DNA from: DASSKA01 sp963839365
GTDB lineage: Bacteria > Actinomycetota > Actinomycetes > Propionibacteriales > Nocardioidaceae
Direction: 5' to 3'
DNA: 64,000 nt
NCBI GenBank assembly: GCA_963839365.1
Contig: CAWIUT010000002.1
Span: 62,001 to 126,000, forward strand
The translations under genes and the position numbers were made by a program. The notes beneath the pieces are model-generated. The model ran no database searches. It was not told where the DNA came from and worked only from the letters and a program-made list of their open reading frames with translations. This document shows positions 44,433 to 53,227 of the stretch, in pieces; the first letter of the stretch is position 1; the number at the start of each line of letters is the position of its first letter.

Positions 44433-45413
44433 GTGCAGACCGGATCTGTCGTGGTCGGTGTCGACATCGGCGGAAGCAAGGTGCTGGCGGGAGTCGTGGA
44501 CGTCGAGGGGCGGGTGACCGCTCACGCGCGCCGGGAGACCCCGCACCGCAGCATGCAGCCGCAGGTGGTCGAGGACACCATCGTCGACGCGGTCGCCGCG
44601 CTCGCGACGGACGGCGGGCTGGCCGCGGTGGGCGTGGGGGCCGCCGGCTTCGTCGACGAGGCGGGGGAGACGGTCCGGTTCTCCCCGCACCTGTCCTGGC
44701 GGGACGAGCCGCTGCGCCGTGCGCTGGCCGGACGGCTCGGTGTCCCGGTGCTCGTGGACAACGACGCCAACGCCACCGCCTGGGCCGAGCTTCGGTTCGG
44801 TGCCGGGCGCGACTGTCGCCAGGTCCTCTGCATCACCTTGGGCACCGGCATCGGCGGCGCGCTCGTGATGGACGGGAACGTGTTCCGCGGTGCGCACGGC
44901 ATGGCCGGGGAGTTCGGGCACATGCAGGTGGTGCCCGACGGCCGCCGGTGCGAGTGCGGCAACCGGGGCTGCTGGGAGCAGTACGCCAGCGGTTCCCGGG
45001 TGGTCCGAGAGGCGCGCGAGCTGGTCGACTCGAGGTCACCCGCGGCGTACGCGCTGAGCGAGGCCGCCGCCGGCGACGCCAGCCGGCTCACCGGCCCTCT
45101 GGTCACCAAGGTGGCGCAGGCCGGGGACCGGACGGCGCGGGAGCTGCTCGCGCAGGTCGGCGACTGGCTCGGCGTCGGGCTCGCCGGTCTCTGTGCCGCG
45201 TTCGACCCCGAGCTGGTGATCGTCGGGGGCGGGCTGTCCGACGCCGACGACCTGCTGCTCGAGCCGGCCCGTGTGGCGTTCCGACGCAGCCTGACCGGGC
45301 GGGGGTTCCGGGCCGAACCGTCGATCGTGCGCGCCGAGCTGGGCGCCGAAGCCGGCCTGATCGGTGCCGGCGATCTCGCGCGCTGCACGCTCGCGGGTGG
45401 CGACTCGCGCTGA
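44433..45413 (+). CDS. Second ROK-family sugar kinase
   Basis: 326 residues from GTG 44433, which has GGAGGAG just upstream; the frame is open to 44385 but the phosphate motif GVDIGGSKVLAG then sits unusually far in. DNDANATAW, GTGIGGALVMDG and the zinc motif CECGNRGCWEQYASG make it a clear paralogue of the glucokinase at 40743. Substrate could be glucose or another hexose. Confidence 0.88.
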   Translation: MQTGSVVVGVDIGGSKVLAGVVDVEGRVTAHARRETPHRSMQPQVVEDTIVDAVAALATDGGLAAVGVGAAGFVDEAGETVRFSPHLSWRDEPLRRALAGRLGVPVLVDNDANATAWAELRFGAGRDCRQVLCITLGTGIGGALVMDGNVFRGAHGMAGEFGHMQVVPDGRRCECGNRGCWEQYASGSRVVREARELVDSRSPAAYALSEAAAGDASRLTGPLVTKVAQAGDRTARELLAQVGDWLGVGLAGLCAAFDPELVIVGGGLSDADDLLLEPARVAFRRSLTGRGFRAEPSIVRAELGAEAGLIGAGDLARCTLAGGDSR

Positions 45414-45453
45414 AACGGCGTCCGGTGGCCCGGCGCGTGACAGGATTCAGCCG

Positions 45454-46131
45454 ATGACCGGCGTGCGGCTGATGACCTACAACATATTCATGGGCGGACG
45501 CCACCGGCAGCAGCTCGGTGAGGTGGTCCGCGGGGCCGCCCCCGACGTGCTGGTCGTCAACGAGTGCCCGCACCGACCGCTGGTGTGGCGCCGTCGGTGC
45601 CGCGAGCTGGCCGAGCGGTTCGACATGCGGCTCGTGGTGGGCGGCCGGCCTGGCGGGTCGAACATGATCCTGGTCCGCAGCGGCATCGGCGCCAAGTCCG
45701 CCGTTGCGGAGGTGCTCGGTCGGCCCCCTCTTCGGCCCCGGCGGGGCGTCGTTGCCGCCCAGCTGCGGGTGGAGGGCACCCTGTTCGGCGTGGTCGGCTG
45801 CCACCTGTCCCTGCACCGCGAGGAGCGGGTTCGCGAGGTGGAGAAGGTCATCGCGGTGGCCGACCGGCTCCGCGGCCCGGTCGTGGTCGCCGGTGATCTC
45901 AATGAGCGGCCGAACGGGCCGTGCTGGGACCGGCTCATCGAGGCCGGCTTCGTCGACCACGGCTCGGCGGCCTGGCTGACCTTCCCATCGGCCGAGCCGG
46001 TCAAGCGCGTCGACGCGGTGCTGGTCCGGGGGACGGTGGCGGTGCCGCACCACGGCGACCCCGGCGTCTCGGCGGAGCTGCTCGCCAGGGCCAGCGACCA
46101 CCGTCCGGTGCTGGCCGAGCTGGACTTCTGA
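45454..46131 (+). CDS. Endonuclease/exonuclease/phosphatase-family hydrolase
   Basis: 225 residues with the EEP motifs in order: MTYNIF, VVNECPHR, GCHLSLHR, AGDLNERP and the final SDHRPVLAEL. Family members cut phosphodiester or phosphomonoester bonds in nucleic acids, sphingolipids or phosphoinositides; the substrate cannot be told here. No signal peptide. It follows the ROK gene by 40 bases and may share its transcript. Confidence 0.85.
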   Translation: MTGVRLMTYNIFMGGRHRQQLGEVVRGAAPDVLVVNECPHRPLVWRRRCRELAERFDMRLVVGGRPGGSNMILVRSGIGAKSAVAEVLGRPPLRPRRGVVAAQLRVEGTLFGVVGCHLSLHREERVREVEKVIAVADRLRGPVVVAGDLNERPNGPCWDRLIEAGFVDHGSAAWLTFPSAEPVKRVDAVLVRGTVAVPHHGDPGVSAELLARASDHRPVLAELDF

Positions 46132-46243
46132 CCCGGACGGGCCATCCGGTATCTCCGTTTTGACCATTTAGATGACCGAACGGCCACTTTGTCCCTTTAG
46201 TGGGCTACGCTGAGGCCGTCGATCAGGTTTTGGGAGGAATCTG

Positions 46244-46795
46244 ATGAACCGGTCGCTTCGCCCTGCCCGCACGCGGGCGCCGGGCCCGAACGAGCGTGGC
46301 GCGGCCGCGCTCGAGTTCGGGCTCGTCGCCCCGCTGCTGCTCATGGTGCTGTTCGGGATCATCTCCTACGGGCTGTGGTTCGACGACTCCCTCAACCTCC
46401 GCCAGGGAGTGCGGGAGGCCGCCCGGCAGGCGGTTGTCGGCAACTTCGGCAGCACGACCAGCTGCGGCGCGACGTACACCTCCACGCCCTCAGGCACCCC
46501 GGACCCGACCGACATGGAGCAGCTGGTCTGCCAGGCCAAGCAGCAGGTCTCCGCCATCACCGGCAGCACCAAGGTCATGGTCACCGCGCCGAACGGCTGG
46601 AACATCGGCGACCAGCTGCTGGTGTGCGCGATGGTGAAGGCCACCGCGCTTCCGGGGCTGGTGCCGCTGCCCAGTGACCGGATCATCCGCTCCAGCGCGC
46701 TGATGTCCATCGAGGTTGCCACCCCTGGCCAGCAGGAGCCGACGCTCGCGGAGCAGCCGCCCTCGGGCGCCGACTGGTCCTGGTGCCACGCATGA
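46244..46795 (+). CDS. TadE-family pseudopilin (pair 3)
   Basis: 183 residues; GGGAGGAATCTG before the ATG. ERGAAALEFGLVAPLLLMVL is the TadE motif and helix. The ATG of the TadG gene overlaps its stop by four bases. The upstream 110 bases (46132-46243) are less GC-rich than the genes and probably hold its promoter. Confidence 0.86.
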   Translation: MNRSLRPARTRAPGPNERGAAALEFGLVAPLLLMVLFGIISYGLWFDDSLNLRQGVREAARQAVVGNFGSTTSCGATYTSTPSGTPDPTDMEQLVCQAKQQVSAITGSTKVMVTAPNGWNIGDQLLVCAMVKATALPGLVPLPSDRIIRSSALMSIEVATPGQQEPTLAEQPPSGADWSWCHA

Positions 46796-48093
46796 GTACG
46801 ACGCGGCGCCGCAGCGGTGACGAGCAGGGGGCCGTCGTCCTGCTGGTCGGCCTGCTGACCATCGTGATGTTCACGATCACGGCTCTGGTCGTGGACCTCG
46901 GCATGGCCAGGGTGGTCCGCCATGAGGCTCAGGTCGCCTCGGACTCCTCCGCGCTGGCCGCGGCCAACGCGCTGTACCTGTCCGGCAACTCGACTCCGGA
47001 CCTGTCCGCGGCGACCCAGGCCGCGGAGTCCTACGCCGCCGACAACTACGGCGTCACCGCCGCGGACTGGGCGGGGTGCACCGACGCCGGGCACCTGCCC
47101 CAGGTGTCCGCGGACACCTCGTGCATCTCCTTCGACACCTCCAGCGACACGGTCACCGACCCACCGAAGGTCCGCGTGGTAGCCCCACTGCGGAACGTCA
47201 AGCTGCCGTTCGGGGCCGTCGCCGGCGCCTCCAACGTCAACGTCGGCGCCTTCGCGCAGTCCGCGCTCGTGCCGGGCGGGAAGTCGGTGTGCGGCCTGTG
47301 CGTCATCGGCGGCGGCGACCACGACATGCAGAACGGCGATGTCGAGGTCAGCGGCGGCAGCGTCGCGTTCAACGGCAACGTCGACGTGCACAACAACGGC
47401 CAGGTGGTCTCCGACGGCAGCATCTACGTGCAGGGAAACGCCACCGGTCCCAACAACGGCGGCGGCTACTCCCCGAACCCGCTGACCGGGCAGCCGGCGA
47501 TGCCCGATCCGCTGGCCACCTACCAGCTGCCGAACGACTTCTCCTCGCTGGCGGTGAAGAGCGACCCGTGCACCGACGGGCCGGGCATCTACGGCGCCTA
47601 CAACTTCCCCAACGCCACCTGCACGCTGGCCCCGGGCCTCTACGTGATCACGGGTGAGTGGAGCCTCACCGGCTCCGCCGGCCTGGACGCAACCGCCGGG
47701 GTGACCCTCTACTTCACCTGCGGGGACACCTCGGACCCCCGGGCCTGCGCCGCGCCGGGCGAGGCCGGCGGCTGGCTGAACGCCGCCGGCAACGGCGTGG
47801 TCAACGTGGTGGCACCGAGCAGTGGTGCCACGCAGGGGCTGGCCATCGCCTACGACCGGCTGAACACCTCCGCGCTGGTGCTCGACGGCAACGGTGCGTC
47901 CAGCTATGTGGGCACCATCTACGCCTACTCAGCGGCGATGGACTACACCGGGAACGCCTGCTCGACCACCACGGACGCACTCATCGTGGTCGGCGGGCTG
48001 ACGTTCGACGGCAACAACGGCTGCCTGCAGACCGCCTATACCCAGGACAAGAACGTCTGGGTCCCCCCGCACGACCCGCACCTGACCGAGTAG
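46792..48093 (+). CDS. TadG-like pilus-associated protein (pair 3)
   Basis: 433 residues beginning at ATG 46792 (GTG at 46783 is in frame but inside TadE). Anchor DEQGAVVLLVGLLTIVMF, then VDLGMARVVRHEAQVASDSS typical of TadG. The exported part has repeating runs rich in Gly, Asn and Val (SGGSVAFNGNVDVHNNGQVV) like the large TadG of pair 2, and five or more Cys. It ends one base from the convergent signal-peptidase gene. Confidence 0.8.
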   Translation: MSTTRRRSGDEQGAVVLLVGLLTIVMFTITALVVDLGMARVVRHEAQVASDSSALAAANALYLSGNSTPDLSAATQAAESYAADNYGVTAADWAGCTDAGHLPQVSADTSCISFDTSSDTVTDPPKVRVVAPLRNVKLPFGAVAGASNVNVGAFAQSALVPGGKSVCGLCVIGGGDHDMQNGDVEVSGGSVAFNGNVDVHNNGQVVSDGSIYVQGNATGPNNGGGYSPNPLTGQPAMPDPLATYQLPNDFSSLAVKSDPCTDGPGIYGAYNFPNATCTLAPGLYVITGEWSLTGSAGLDATAGVTLYFTCGDTSDPRACAAPGEAGGWLNAAGNGVVNVVAPSSGATQGLAIAYDRLNTSALVLDGNGASSYVGTIYAYSAAMDYTGNACSTTTDALIVVGGLTFDGNNGCLQTAYTQDKNVWVPPHDPHLTE

Positions 48094-48094
48094 C

Positions 48095-48688
48095 TCATTG
48101 CGTCCTTGCGGCTCTGCGGCGGTGTTCAACCGCAGCGCTCACCATGAGCCACGCGCCGTAGGCGAGGAGTGCGGCTGCCAGGAGGTGGATGCCCAGCTGG
48201 CGCGTGGTGGGGCTCAGCACCCCGGCGAGGTAGCCGACCAGCGGCACCGAGTACCAGACCCGCCCACGGATCTGCACCGGCCGCACCGGCGCGGGGTCGT
48301 CGGCACTGTTGGCGTCGCCCCGGAACGTGAAGAGTCGTCGCCCCTGCTGCGTGACGGTGATGCCGACGATGCGGTGGGTGACCACGGTGGGGTCTCCGGA
48401 GCGGACCTGGTAGGTGGCCACGTCGCCCACCCGGAGCTGCGTGACCGGCGTCGGCCGAACGACCACAACCGTGCCCGGAGGGTACGTCGGAGTCATCGAC
48501 CCGGTCAGCACCGTGAGCGGCACCGATCCGGTGACCCGGGGCACCGCGACCAGCGCCACGGCACTGACCAGGATGGCAACGAGCGCGGCCACGCCGACCG
48601 CTGTCCCGAGGAAGCCGGCCGCCGCGCGAAATCTCGGAGGGGTCGGGCGCGAGGCCTCCTGCGCGGCGACTGCGGGGGTGGTGCTCAC
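48095..48688 (-). CDS. SipW/ER-type signal peptidase I
   Basis: 197 residues: membrane helix about 28-50, catalytic Ser64 in VLTGSMTPTYPPG, GDVATYQV, His105 in VVTHRIVGI and FRGDANSADD, then a C-terminal helix (about 147-180). A Ser-His pair replaces the Ser-Lys dyad of ordinary bacterial leader peptidase, as in SipW of Bacillus and eukaryotic/archaeal enzymes. GTG overlaps the previous stop. It is the last of four coupled genes, so its substrates are probably the three small exported proteins before it. Confidence 0.9.
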   Translation of the reverse strand: MSTTPAVAAQEASRPTPPRFRAAAGFLGTAVGVAALVAILVSAVALVAVPRVTGSVPLTVLTGSMTPTYPPGTVVVVRPTPVTQLRVGDVATYQVRSGDPTVVTHRIVGITVTQQGRRLFTFRGDANSADDPAPVRPVQIRGRVWYSVPLVGYLAGVLSPTTRQLGIHLLAAALLAYGAWLMVSAAVEHRRRAARTQ

Positions 48689-49098
48689 CGGCAGCTCACC
48701 TCCTTGTTCTTGACGTGCACCTGCGCGGTGCTGTCGGCCCAGCCATCGGCGTTCACCGCACGAAGCGTGACCGTCACCCAGCCGTTGCCCGTGATCTGCT
48801 GGGAGGCAACCGTCACCGTCGTGCTGGTCCCGGGCAGCTCGGCGAGCACCGAGCCGTCCTGCGCGAGCAGCTGGTAGCCGGTGGTGTCCTGCGCGGCCAC
48901 CCAGCTGAACGTCACGTCGGTGGGCGTCGAGGTAGGACAGGTGAACCCGGTTGGTGCTGCCGGCGCAGCGGGCAGCAGGCTGACGGTGCCGGTCGCAGTC
49001 GCAGTTGCCGTCCAGGCGGCGTACGCCGAGACCCCGGGCACCAGCAAGGCGGCCGTGCAGGCCGCTGTGACCAGGATGCGGCGCAGCCGGCGGCTCAC
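48685..49098 (-). CDS. Small exported protein with FnIII-like domain, SipW operon
   Basis: 137 residues from GTG 49098 (overlaps the upstream stop). A signal-type helix (RRILVTAACTAALLVPGVS) ends in YAAWTATATATG, a form seen in SipW substrates, then a fibronectin-III-like sandwich (VTFSWVAAQDTTGYQLLA, VTVTLRAVNADGWADST). Two Cys could form a disulfide. Probably exposed at the surface. Confidence 0.75.
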   Translation of the reverse strand: MSRRLRRILVTAACTAALLVPGVSAYAAWTATATATGTVSLLPAAPAAPTGFTCPTSTPTDVTFSWVAAQDTTGYQLLAQDGSVLAELPGTSTTVTVASQQITGNGWVTVTLRAVNADGWADSTAQVHVKNKEVSCR

Positions 49099-49625
49099 GA
49101 CGTCACCTGTTGACCGCGGAAGGTGAGGCTCAGCGTCCCGGACAGCCCGCCAGGGGGCGGGCCCGCGGTGGCCGGGAGCCCCAAGGTCACGCACAGGGAC
49201 ACCGACTGCTGCGGAGCCAGGGTGGCCAGCGGTTGTGTGTCCCGGTACTGCGCGAGCGGGACCCCCGAGGCGGCCGGAGCGCAGCCACCAGAGGTGGGGC
49301 GCACATCGACGGTCAGGGCGTCGTCGATCGCCGGCACCGAGGTGGTGGCGTTGTCGAGGTACACGGCCAGGACGAGGTCCTTGGCCTCCGGCGGAGCGGC
49401 GTCGGTCACGGTCACGGGGACCGTGGTCGCCTCACCGGCGTGCAGACCGGTGAGCGGTCCAAGGTCCGCGACGCTCTTCCCGTTGACGCTCAGGTCCGCC
49501 GAGGCGGACTGGACCGAGCCGAGGCGCACCGGTTGCTGCGCGTGCCAGGCAGCGAGGGTGGTCCCTGTGCCGGCGCCTGCCACGAGCAGGGCGCCGGCCA
49601 GGGCGCATGCAGCTCTCCTACGCAT
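49095..49625 (-). CDS. Exported protein with SipW-type signal, SipW operon
   Basis: 176 residues: ATG, Arg-rich start, helix (ACALAGALLVAGAGTGTTL) and AAWHAQQPVRLGSVQSASA, in which the Ala-Trp pair after the helix fits alternate-type signals. The rest is a beta-rich domain with one or two Cys pairs. Nearest idea is a TasA/CalY-like fibre subunit or minor component, but no family can be named with certainty. Confidence 0.72.
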   Translation of the reverse strand: MRRRAACALAGALLVAGAGTGTTLAAWHAQQPVRLGSVQSASADLSVNGKSVADLGPLTGLHAGEATTVPVTVTDAAPPEAKDLVLAVYLDNATTSVPAIDDALTVDVRPTSGGCAPAASGVPLAQYRDTQPLATLAPQQSVSLCVTLGLPATAGPPPGGLSGTLSLTFRGQQVTS

Positions 49626-49667
49626 CGAGCGCCGGTCCCGGCGGTCGCTGTCCCGGCTCCAGCCTGC

Positions 49668-50195
49668 TCAGGAGAGCAGCTGGTCGAGGTTCACCGACGC
49701 CTTGGACAGGTCCACCGTGTCTTGCTGGTCGCCGGTCACGCTGCTCGGCAGAGTGAAGGTCACGGTGGCCGTCTTGGCGGCGTTCAGGCTCGACAGGTCG
49801 GCAGGGCCGCTGTAGTCGATCGCCGCTGTTCCGCTGCCGGTGACGGTGCTCGACTTGCCCGCATAGCTCAGCGTGATCTGGAGATCGCTGAAGGTGCTCG
49901 TCACGCCACTGAGGGACAGCCCCGCCTTCAGGTCCTTACCGGACGCGGTGACCACGAGCGGGACGGTCTCGGTGACCGTGTTTCCCGGCACCATCAGATC
50001 GGTCGGCGCCCAGGCAGTTCCGTCCGCGCCGGTCCAGGTCGGTGTGCCCACCGAGTCGATGGCCAGCGTGCCGGAGCCGATGCTGCCCATGTCCGCGGGC
50101 GTGCTGTTCTGCCAGACGGCGTAGGTGCCGAATCCCCCCATGAGCAGCATGACCCCGGCTGCGGACGCAAGGGTGCCTTTCACCAGCTTGTTCAT
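49668..50195 (-). CDS. Alternate-type signal peptide (SipW substrate) protein
   Basis: 175 residues; the second of two adjacent ATGs fits the GGGAGGGG spacing best. MNKLVKGTLASAAGVMLLMG followed by GTYAVWQNS matches the actinobacterial alternate-type signal peptide family (TIGR04089-like, from memory). The mature part is beta-rich, Ser/Thr-rich and has no Cys. First gene of the operon and the likely major exported subunit. A short hairpin (50218-50235) lies in its leader. Confidence 0.82.
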   Translation of the reverse strand: MNKLVKGTLASAAGVMLLMGGFGTYAVWQNSTPADMGSIGSGTLAIDSVGTPTWTGADGTAWAPTDLMVPGNTVTETVPLVVTASGKDLKAGLSLSGVTSTFSDLQITLSYAGKSSTVTGSGTAAIDYSGPADLSSLNAAKTATVTFTLPSSVTGDQQDTVDLSKASVNLDQLLS

Positions 50196-50373
50196 CATTC
50201 CCCTCCCATTGAGTTGTCGCCTCCCCCCAGAGGCGGACCAGCCGAAACCGTTGTGAAACGTCGGCGGTCATTTCGAGAGTAGGGAAAGGAACCACTCGGA
50301 GGTGCGGATTCGGTAGGAATCGGCCACCCGGACGACGGCCTGGTCATTCCGGGCCATGCCCGGAGCCGTCGGC

Positions 50374-51621
50374 TCAGCTGCGCCGGGTCTGGTACCCGTC
50401 GGCCAGCTCCACGGCCAGCTGCTCCAGGAACAGCCCCACGTCGGTGACGATGCCGCGCGCCTGCGCGGAGCCCCGGTCGGCCAGCTTGGTCACCGTGGCC
50501 GGGTTGATGTCCACGCACACCAGCGGGATGGAGGCGGGCAGGATGTTGCCGGTGGCCACCGAGTGCAGCATGGTCGCCATCATGATGCAGAAGCCGACGT
50601 TGTCCAGGCTGGCGCGCATCGCCCGCTGCCCGTCGATCACGTCGGTGTAGACGTCGGGCAGCGGCCCGTCGTCGCGCACCGACCCGACCAGCACGAACTC
50701 CTTGCCCTGCGTGACCAGCGCGTGCATGATCCCGCCGGTCAGCACCTTCTGCTCCACCGCGTCGCGGATCGAGCCGGCCTTGCGGATCGTGTTCAGCGCG
50801 CGGATGTGGTGCTCGTGCCCGTGCTCCACGCCGCGGCCCTGCGCCAGGTCGATGCCCAGCGAGGTGCCGTAGAGCGAGGCCTCGATGTCATGGGTGGCCA
50901 GCGCGTTGCCGGCGAACAGTACGTCGACGTACCCGGACTCCACCAGCGCCACCATCGCCGGGGCCGCGCCGGTGTGCACGATGCCCGGCCCCCCGACCCA
51001 CAGCACCTTCTGGCCGGCCGCCTTGGCCTCCCGCATCCCGTCCGCGACCTGCCGGACCAGCAGCGCCTGAGGCTTCTCGCTGGACACGTCGGACTCCATG
51101 AACCCGAACGAGCCGGCGCCGGAGCGGTCCGGCTCGGGGATGGTCACCTTGATCCCGGACGCGCCGCACACCACCCGCATGCCGGCCTTCACGTCGGCCA
51201 TCGGCAGGGTGTAGATCCGGGTCCGGCCGCCGTCCTCGTCCACGACCAGCCCGCAGTCCATCTCCGGGTTCTCCACCGCCACCCAGCGGCCGCCGATCCG
51301 CACCCGGGTGGCCAGGTTCGTGGTGGAGTAGAAGAAGTCCGGGAACACCCCGTCCATCTCGCACTCGGCGGTCTCCGCCTCGCCGGGGTCGACCTGGTTC
51401 ACCCCGCGGGTCTGCAGCCGCATCAGCAGCCGCTGCAGCGCCTCGTCGTCCTCGGCGGACACGGTCAGCTGCGCGTAGGACAGGTCCCGGGCGTCGTGGC
51501 CGACGTCGAACCGGTCGATCACGTAGTCCCCGCCGTACTCCCGGATGTCGTCCAGCACCTGCGACAAGATGCCGGTGTCCATCAGGTGGCCGGAGATCTC
51601 GACTGTCTCGCTGGTGTGCAC
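50374..51621 (-). CDS. TIGR00300-family protein (LOR/SDH domain)
   Basis: 415 residues from GTG 51621 with AAGGAG six bases upstream; the frame open to 51672 is only repeat sequence. An N-terminal LOR/SDH conserved domain (SETVEISGHLMDTGILSQVL) is followed by a Rossmann-like part (VLWVGGPGIVHTGAAPAMV, GIDLAQGRGVEHGHEHHIRA). Relatives include cyanobacterial ArgZ/AgrE arginine-guanidine-removing or ornithine cyclodeaminase enzymes. Actual activity here is uncertain. Confidence 0.82.
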   Translation of the reverse strand: MHTSETVEISGHLMDTGILSQVLDDIREYGGDYVIDRFDVGHDARDLSYAQLTVSAEDDEALQRLLMRLQTRGVNQVDPGEAETAECEMDGVFPDFFYSTTNLATRVRIGGRWVAVENPEMDCGLVVDEDGGRTRIYTLPMADVKAGMRVVCGASGIKVTIPEPDRSGAGSFGFMESDVSSEKPQALLVRQVADGMREAKAAGQKVLWVGGPGIVHTGAAPAMVALVESGYVDVLFAGNALATHDIEASLYGTSLGIDLAQGRGVEHGHEHHIRALNTIRKAGSIRDAVEQKVLTGGIMHALVTQGKEFVLVGSVRDDGPLPDVYTDVIDGQRAMRASLDNVGFCIMMATMLHSVATGNILPASIPLVCVDINPATVTKLADRGSAQARGIVTDVGLFLEQLAVELADGYQTRRS

Positions 51622-51660
51622 GCGGGGCTCCTTCACTGGCGGATTCGCTGGCGGGTTCAC

Positions 51661-51700
51661 GGGGCGACTCACTGGGGCGACTCACTGGGGCGACTTCACC
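51661..51700. repeat. Short tandem repeat upstream of the TIGR00300 gene
   Basis: The 13-base unit GGGGCGACTCACT occurs twice (51661-51673, 51674-51686), with a third, altered copy (51687-51700). It lies 40-80 bases before the GTG start, in the leader or promoter region. Confidence 0.75.
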
Positions 51701-51763
51701 GGGGCAGACGACGCTGCGGCCCACGGTAGTGCCCGCCCCGGGCGCACCGGCCGGCCGGGACGG

Positions 51764-52219
51764 TCAGATCACCGCGCCGTCGTCGCCGGGCCAGTCGTCG
51801 TCGCGCCGCCGCGGCATGGTGGCCACCAGGTAGCCGAACCCGCCGATGAACGCCAGCGTCATCAGCAGCGTCGCCCAGCCGGGGAACGGCACCCCGAGCA
51901 CCGCGCCGACCAGCAGCACCAGCGGACACCCGATCAGCCCGAACCAGGCCAGCTTGCGGCGGGCGTCCAGGCGCGGCAGCGGCGGCGGCTCGGGGGGCAC
52001 GAAGTGCTCCTCGTCGTCCACCGGCGCGGGCTCCGGGTCCGGCTCGGGAGCGGGCTGCGCAGCGGCGGGTTCGGGGGCCGGACCCAGCTCCAGCTCGCCG
52101 TAGTTGTCCACGATGGCCCGCCAGGCGGCGTCCTCGTCGAGCCCGCGCTCCCCGGTGCCGTCACGACGGCCCGCCTCCGGATCCTCCGGGGAACGGTCGT
52201 CGTCGGGCTGGTGCGTCAT
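51764..52219 (-). CDS. Acidic Pro-rich membrane protein
   Basis: 151 residues: an acidic N-terminal half with RSPEDPEAGRR, EDAAWRAIVDNYG and a Pro/Glu/Ala-rich linker, then two membrane helices (about 95-115 and 120-140) and a polar end. ATG overlaps the hydrolase stop by four bases. The layout is common among actinobacterial proteins of unknown function next to this hydrolase. Confidence 0.75.
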   Translation of the reverse strand: MTHQPDDDRSPEDPEAGRRDGTGERGLDEDAAWRAIVDNYGELELGPAPEPAAAQPAPEPDPEPAPVDDEEHFVPPEPPPLPRLDARRKLAWFGLIGCPLVLLVGAVLGVPFPGWATLLMTLAFIGGFGYLVATMPRRRDDDWPGDDGAVI

Positions 52220-52989
52220 GGTCCCGTCACTCGTCGTACGAACTGCTCGGACTCCGCGAAGATCTCCGGAGCGTCGTAGTCGAGGGTAGCCACGTGGTAG
52301 CTGTTTTCCAGCACCCGCTCGCTCACATCGCGGGACGCCACCCGGCTCATGATCAGCGCCCCCGACGACGGCGGCACCACGTGGTCGTCGGCCGAGCGGA
52401 ACATCAGCAGCGGCTGGGTCACCCGCGGCAGGTCCGCGATCACCTGCTTCCAGCCGGCGAACATCGACGCCGCAGCCTTCAGCGGGGTGCGGCCGTAGCC
52501 GTGCTCGTCCACGTCCGGCTTCTTGATGTCGTTGGTCACCCCGGCGGCGGACGGGACGACGTACTGCAGCGCCGGCACCAGCCGCCGCATCGGGTCCGCG
52601 TTGGTCAACGCCGGGTTCACCAGCAGCAGAGCGGCCACGTCGGCGCCGCGCCGCTGAGCCAGCCGCAGGGACAGCGCACCGCCCATGGACAGCCCGCCGA
52701 CCACCACCTGGTCGCACTGGGCGCGGAGCTTCTCCAGCGCCCGCTCCGCCTCGTCGTACCAGTCCGTCCACCGGGTGCGGTTCATCTGCTGCCAGGTGGT
52801 GCCGTGCCCGGGCAGCCGGGGCACCTCGACCGCGAGGCCGCGCTCGGCGAGGTAGCGCCCCCACGGCACGATCGACGCCGGAGACCCGGTGAAGCCGTGC
52901 AGCAGCAGCGCGCCGACCCGCCGGCCGTCCTGGTCGGGCGCGCCGTCGGCGTGGAAGGGCTGGCTGTACGCGGACGGAGGCTGCGGCAC
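52216..52989 (-). CDS. Alpha/beta hydrolase (carboxylesterase/lipase type)
   Basis: 257 residues from GTG 52989, preceded by AGGAG at five bases; the upstream extension is not convincing. LLLHGFTGSP forms the oxyanion turn, GGLSMGGALS holds the nucleophile Ser, RSADDHVVPP the Asp and ENSYHVATLD the His. Closest in style to Est30/monoacylglycerol-lipase-like esterases. No signal peptide. Confidence 0.88.
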   Translation of the reverse strand: MPQPPSAYSQPFHADGAPDQDGRRVGALLLHGFTGSPASIVPWGRYLAERGLAVEVPRLPGHGTTWQQMNRTRWTDWYDEAERALEKLRAQCDQVVVGGLSMGGALSLRLAQRRGADVAALLLVNPALTNADPMRRLVPALQYVVPSAAGVTNDIKKPDVDEHGYGRTPLKAAASMFAGWKQVIADLPRVTQPLLMFRSADDHVVPPSSGALIMSRVASRDVSERVLENSYHVATLDYDAPEIFAESEQFVRRVTGP

Positions 52990-53227
52990 CGCGTCTCCTC
53001 TCGCTGGGTCTGGTCCCTTGTCCGGTCCCTTTGTCTGGGTGCTGTGCCGTGGTCCGTGGCCGGCTGGGCGTTCACCGGGCCACGAGTTCGGCGTGGCGGC
53101 CCGGATGGGTGTTGAATGAAGTCTCGAGGCCCGCCCGCCGTGCCACCAGCTGCCACCAGCTGACCACAGCATCGTCGCACGGACGCGGAGCGGGGCCTAG
53201 TGCACGGACCGGACGGGAGGATGCGCG

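Noticed and set aside
50218..50235. Hairpin CGCCTC/GAGGCG in the leader of the alternate-signal protein gene
   Set aside because: Only a six-base stem; not enough to call a regulator or terminator.
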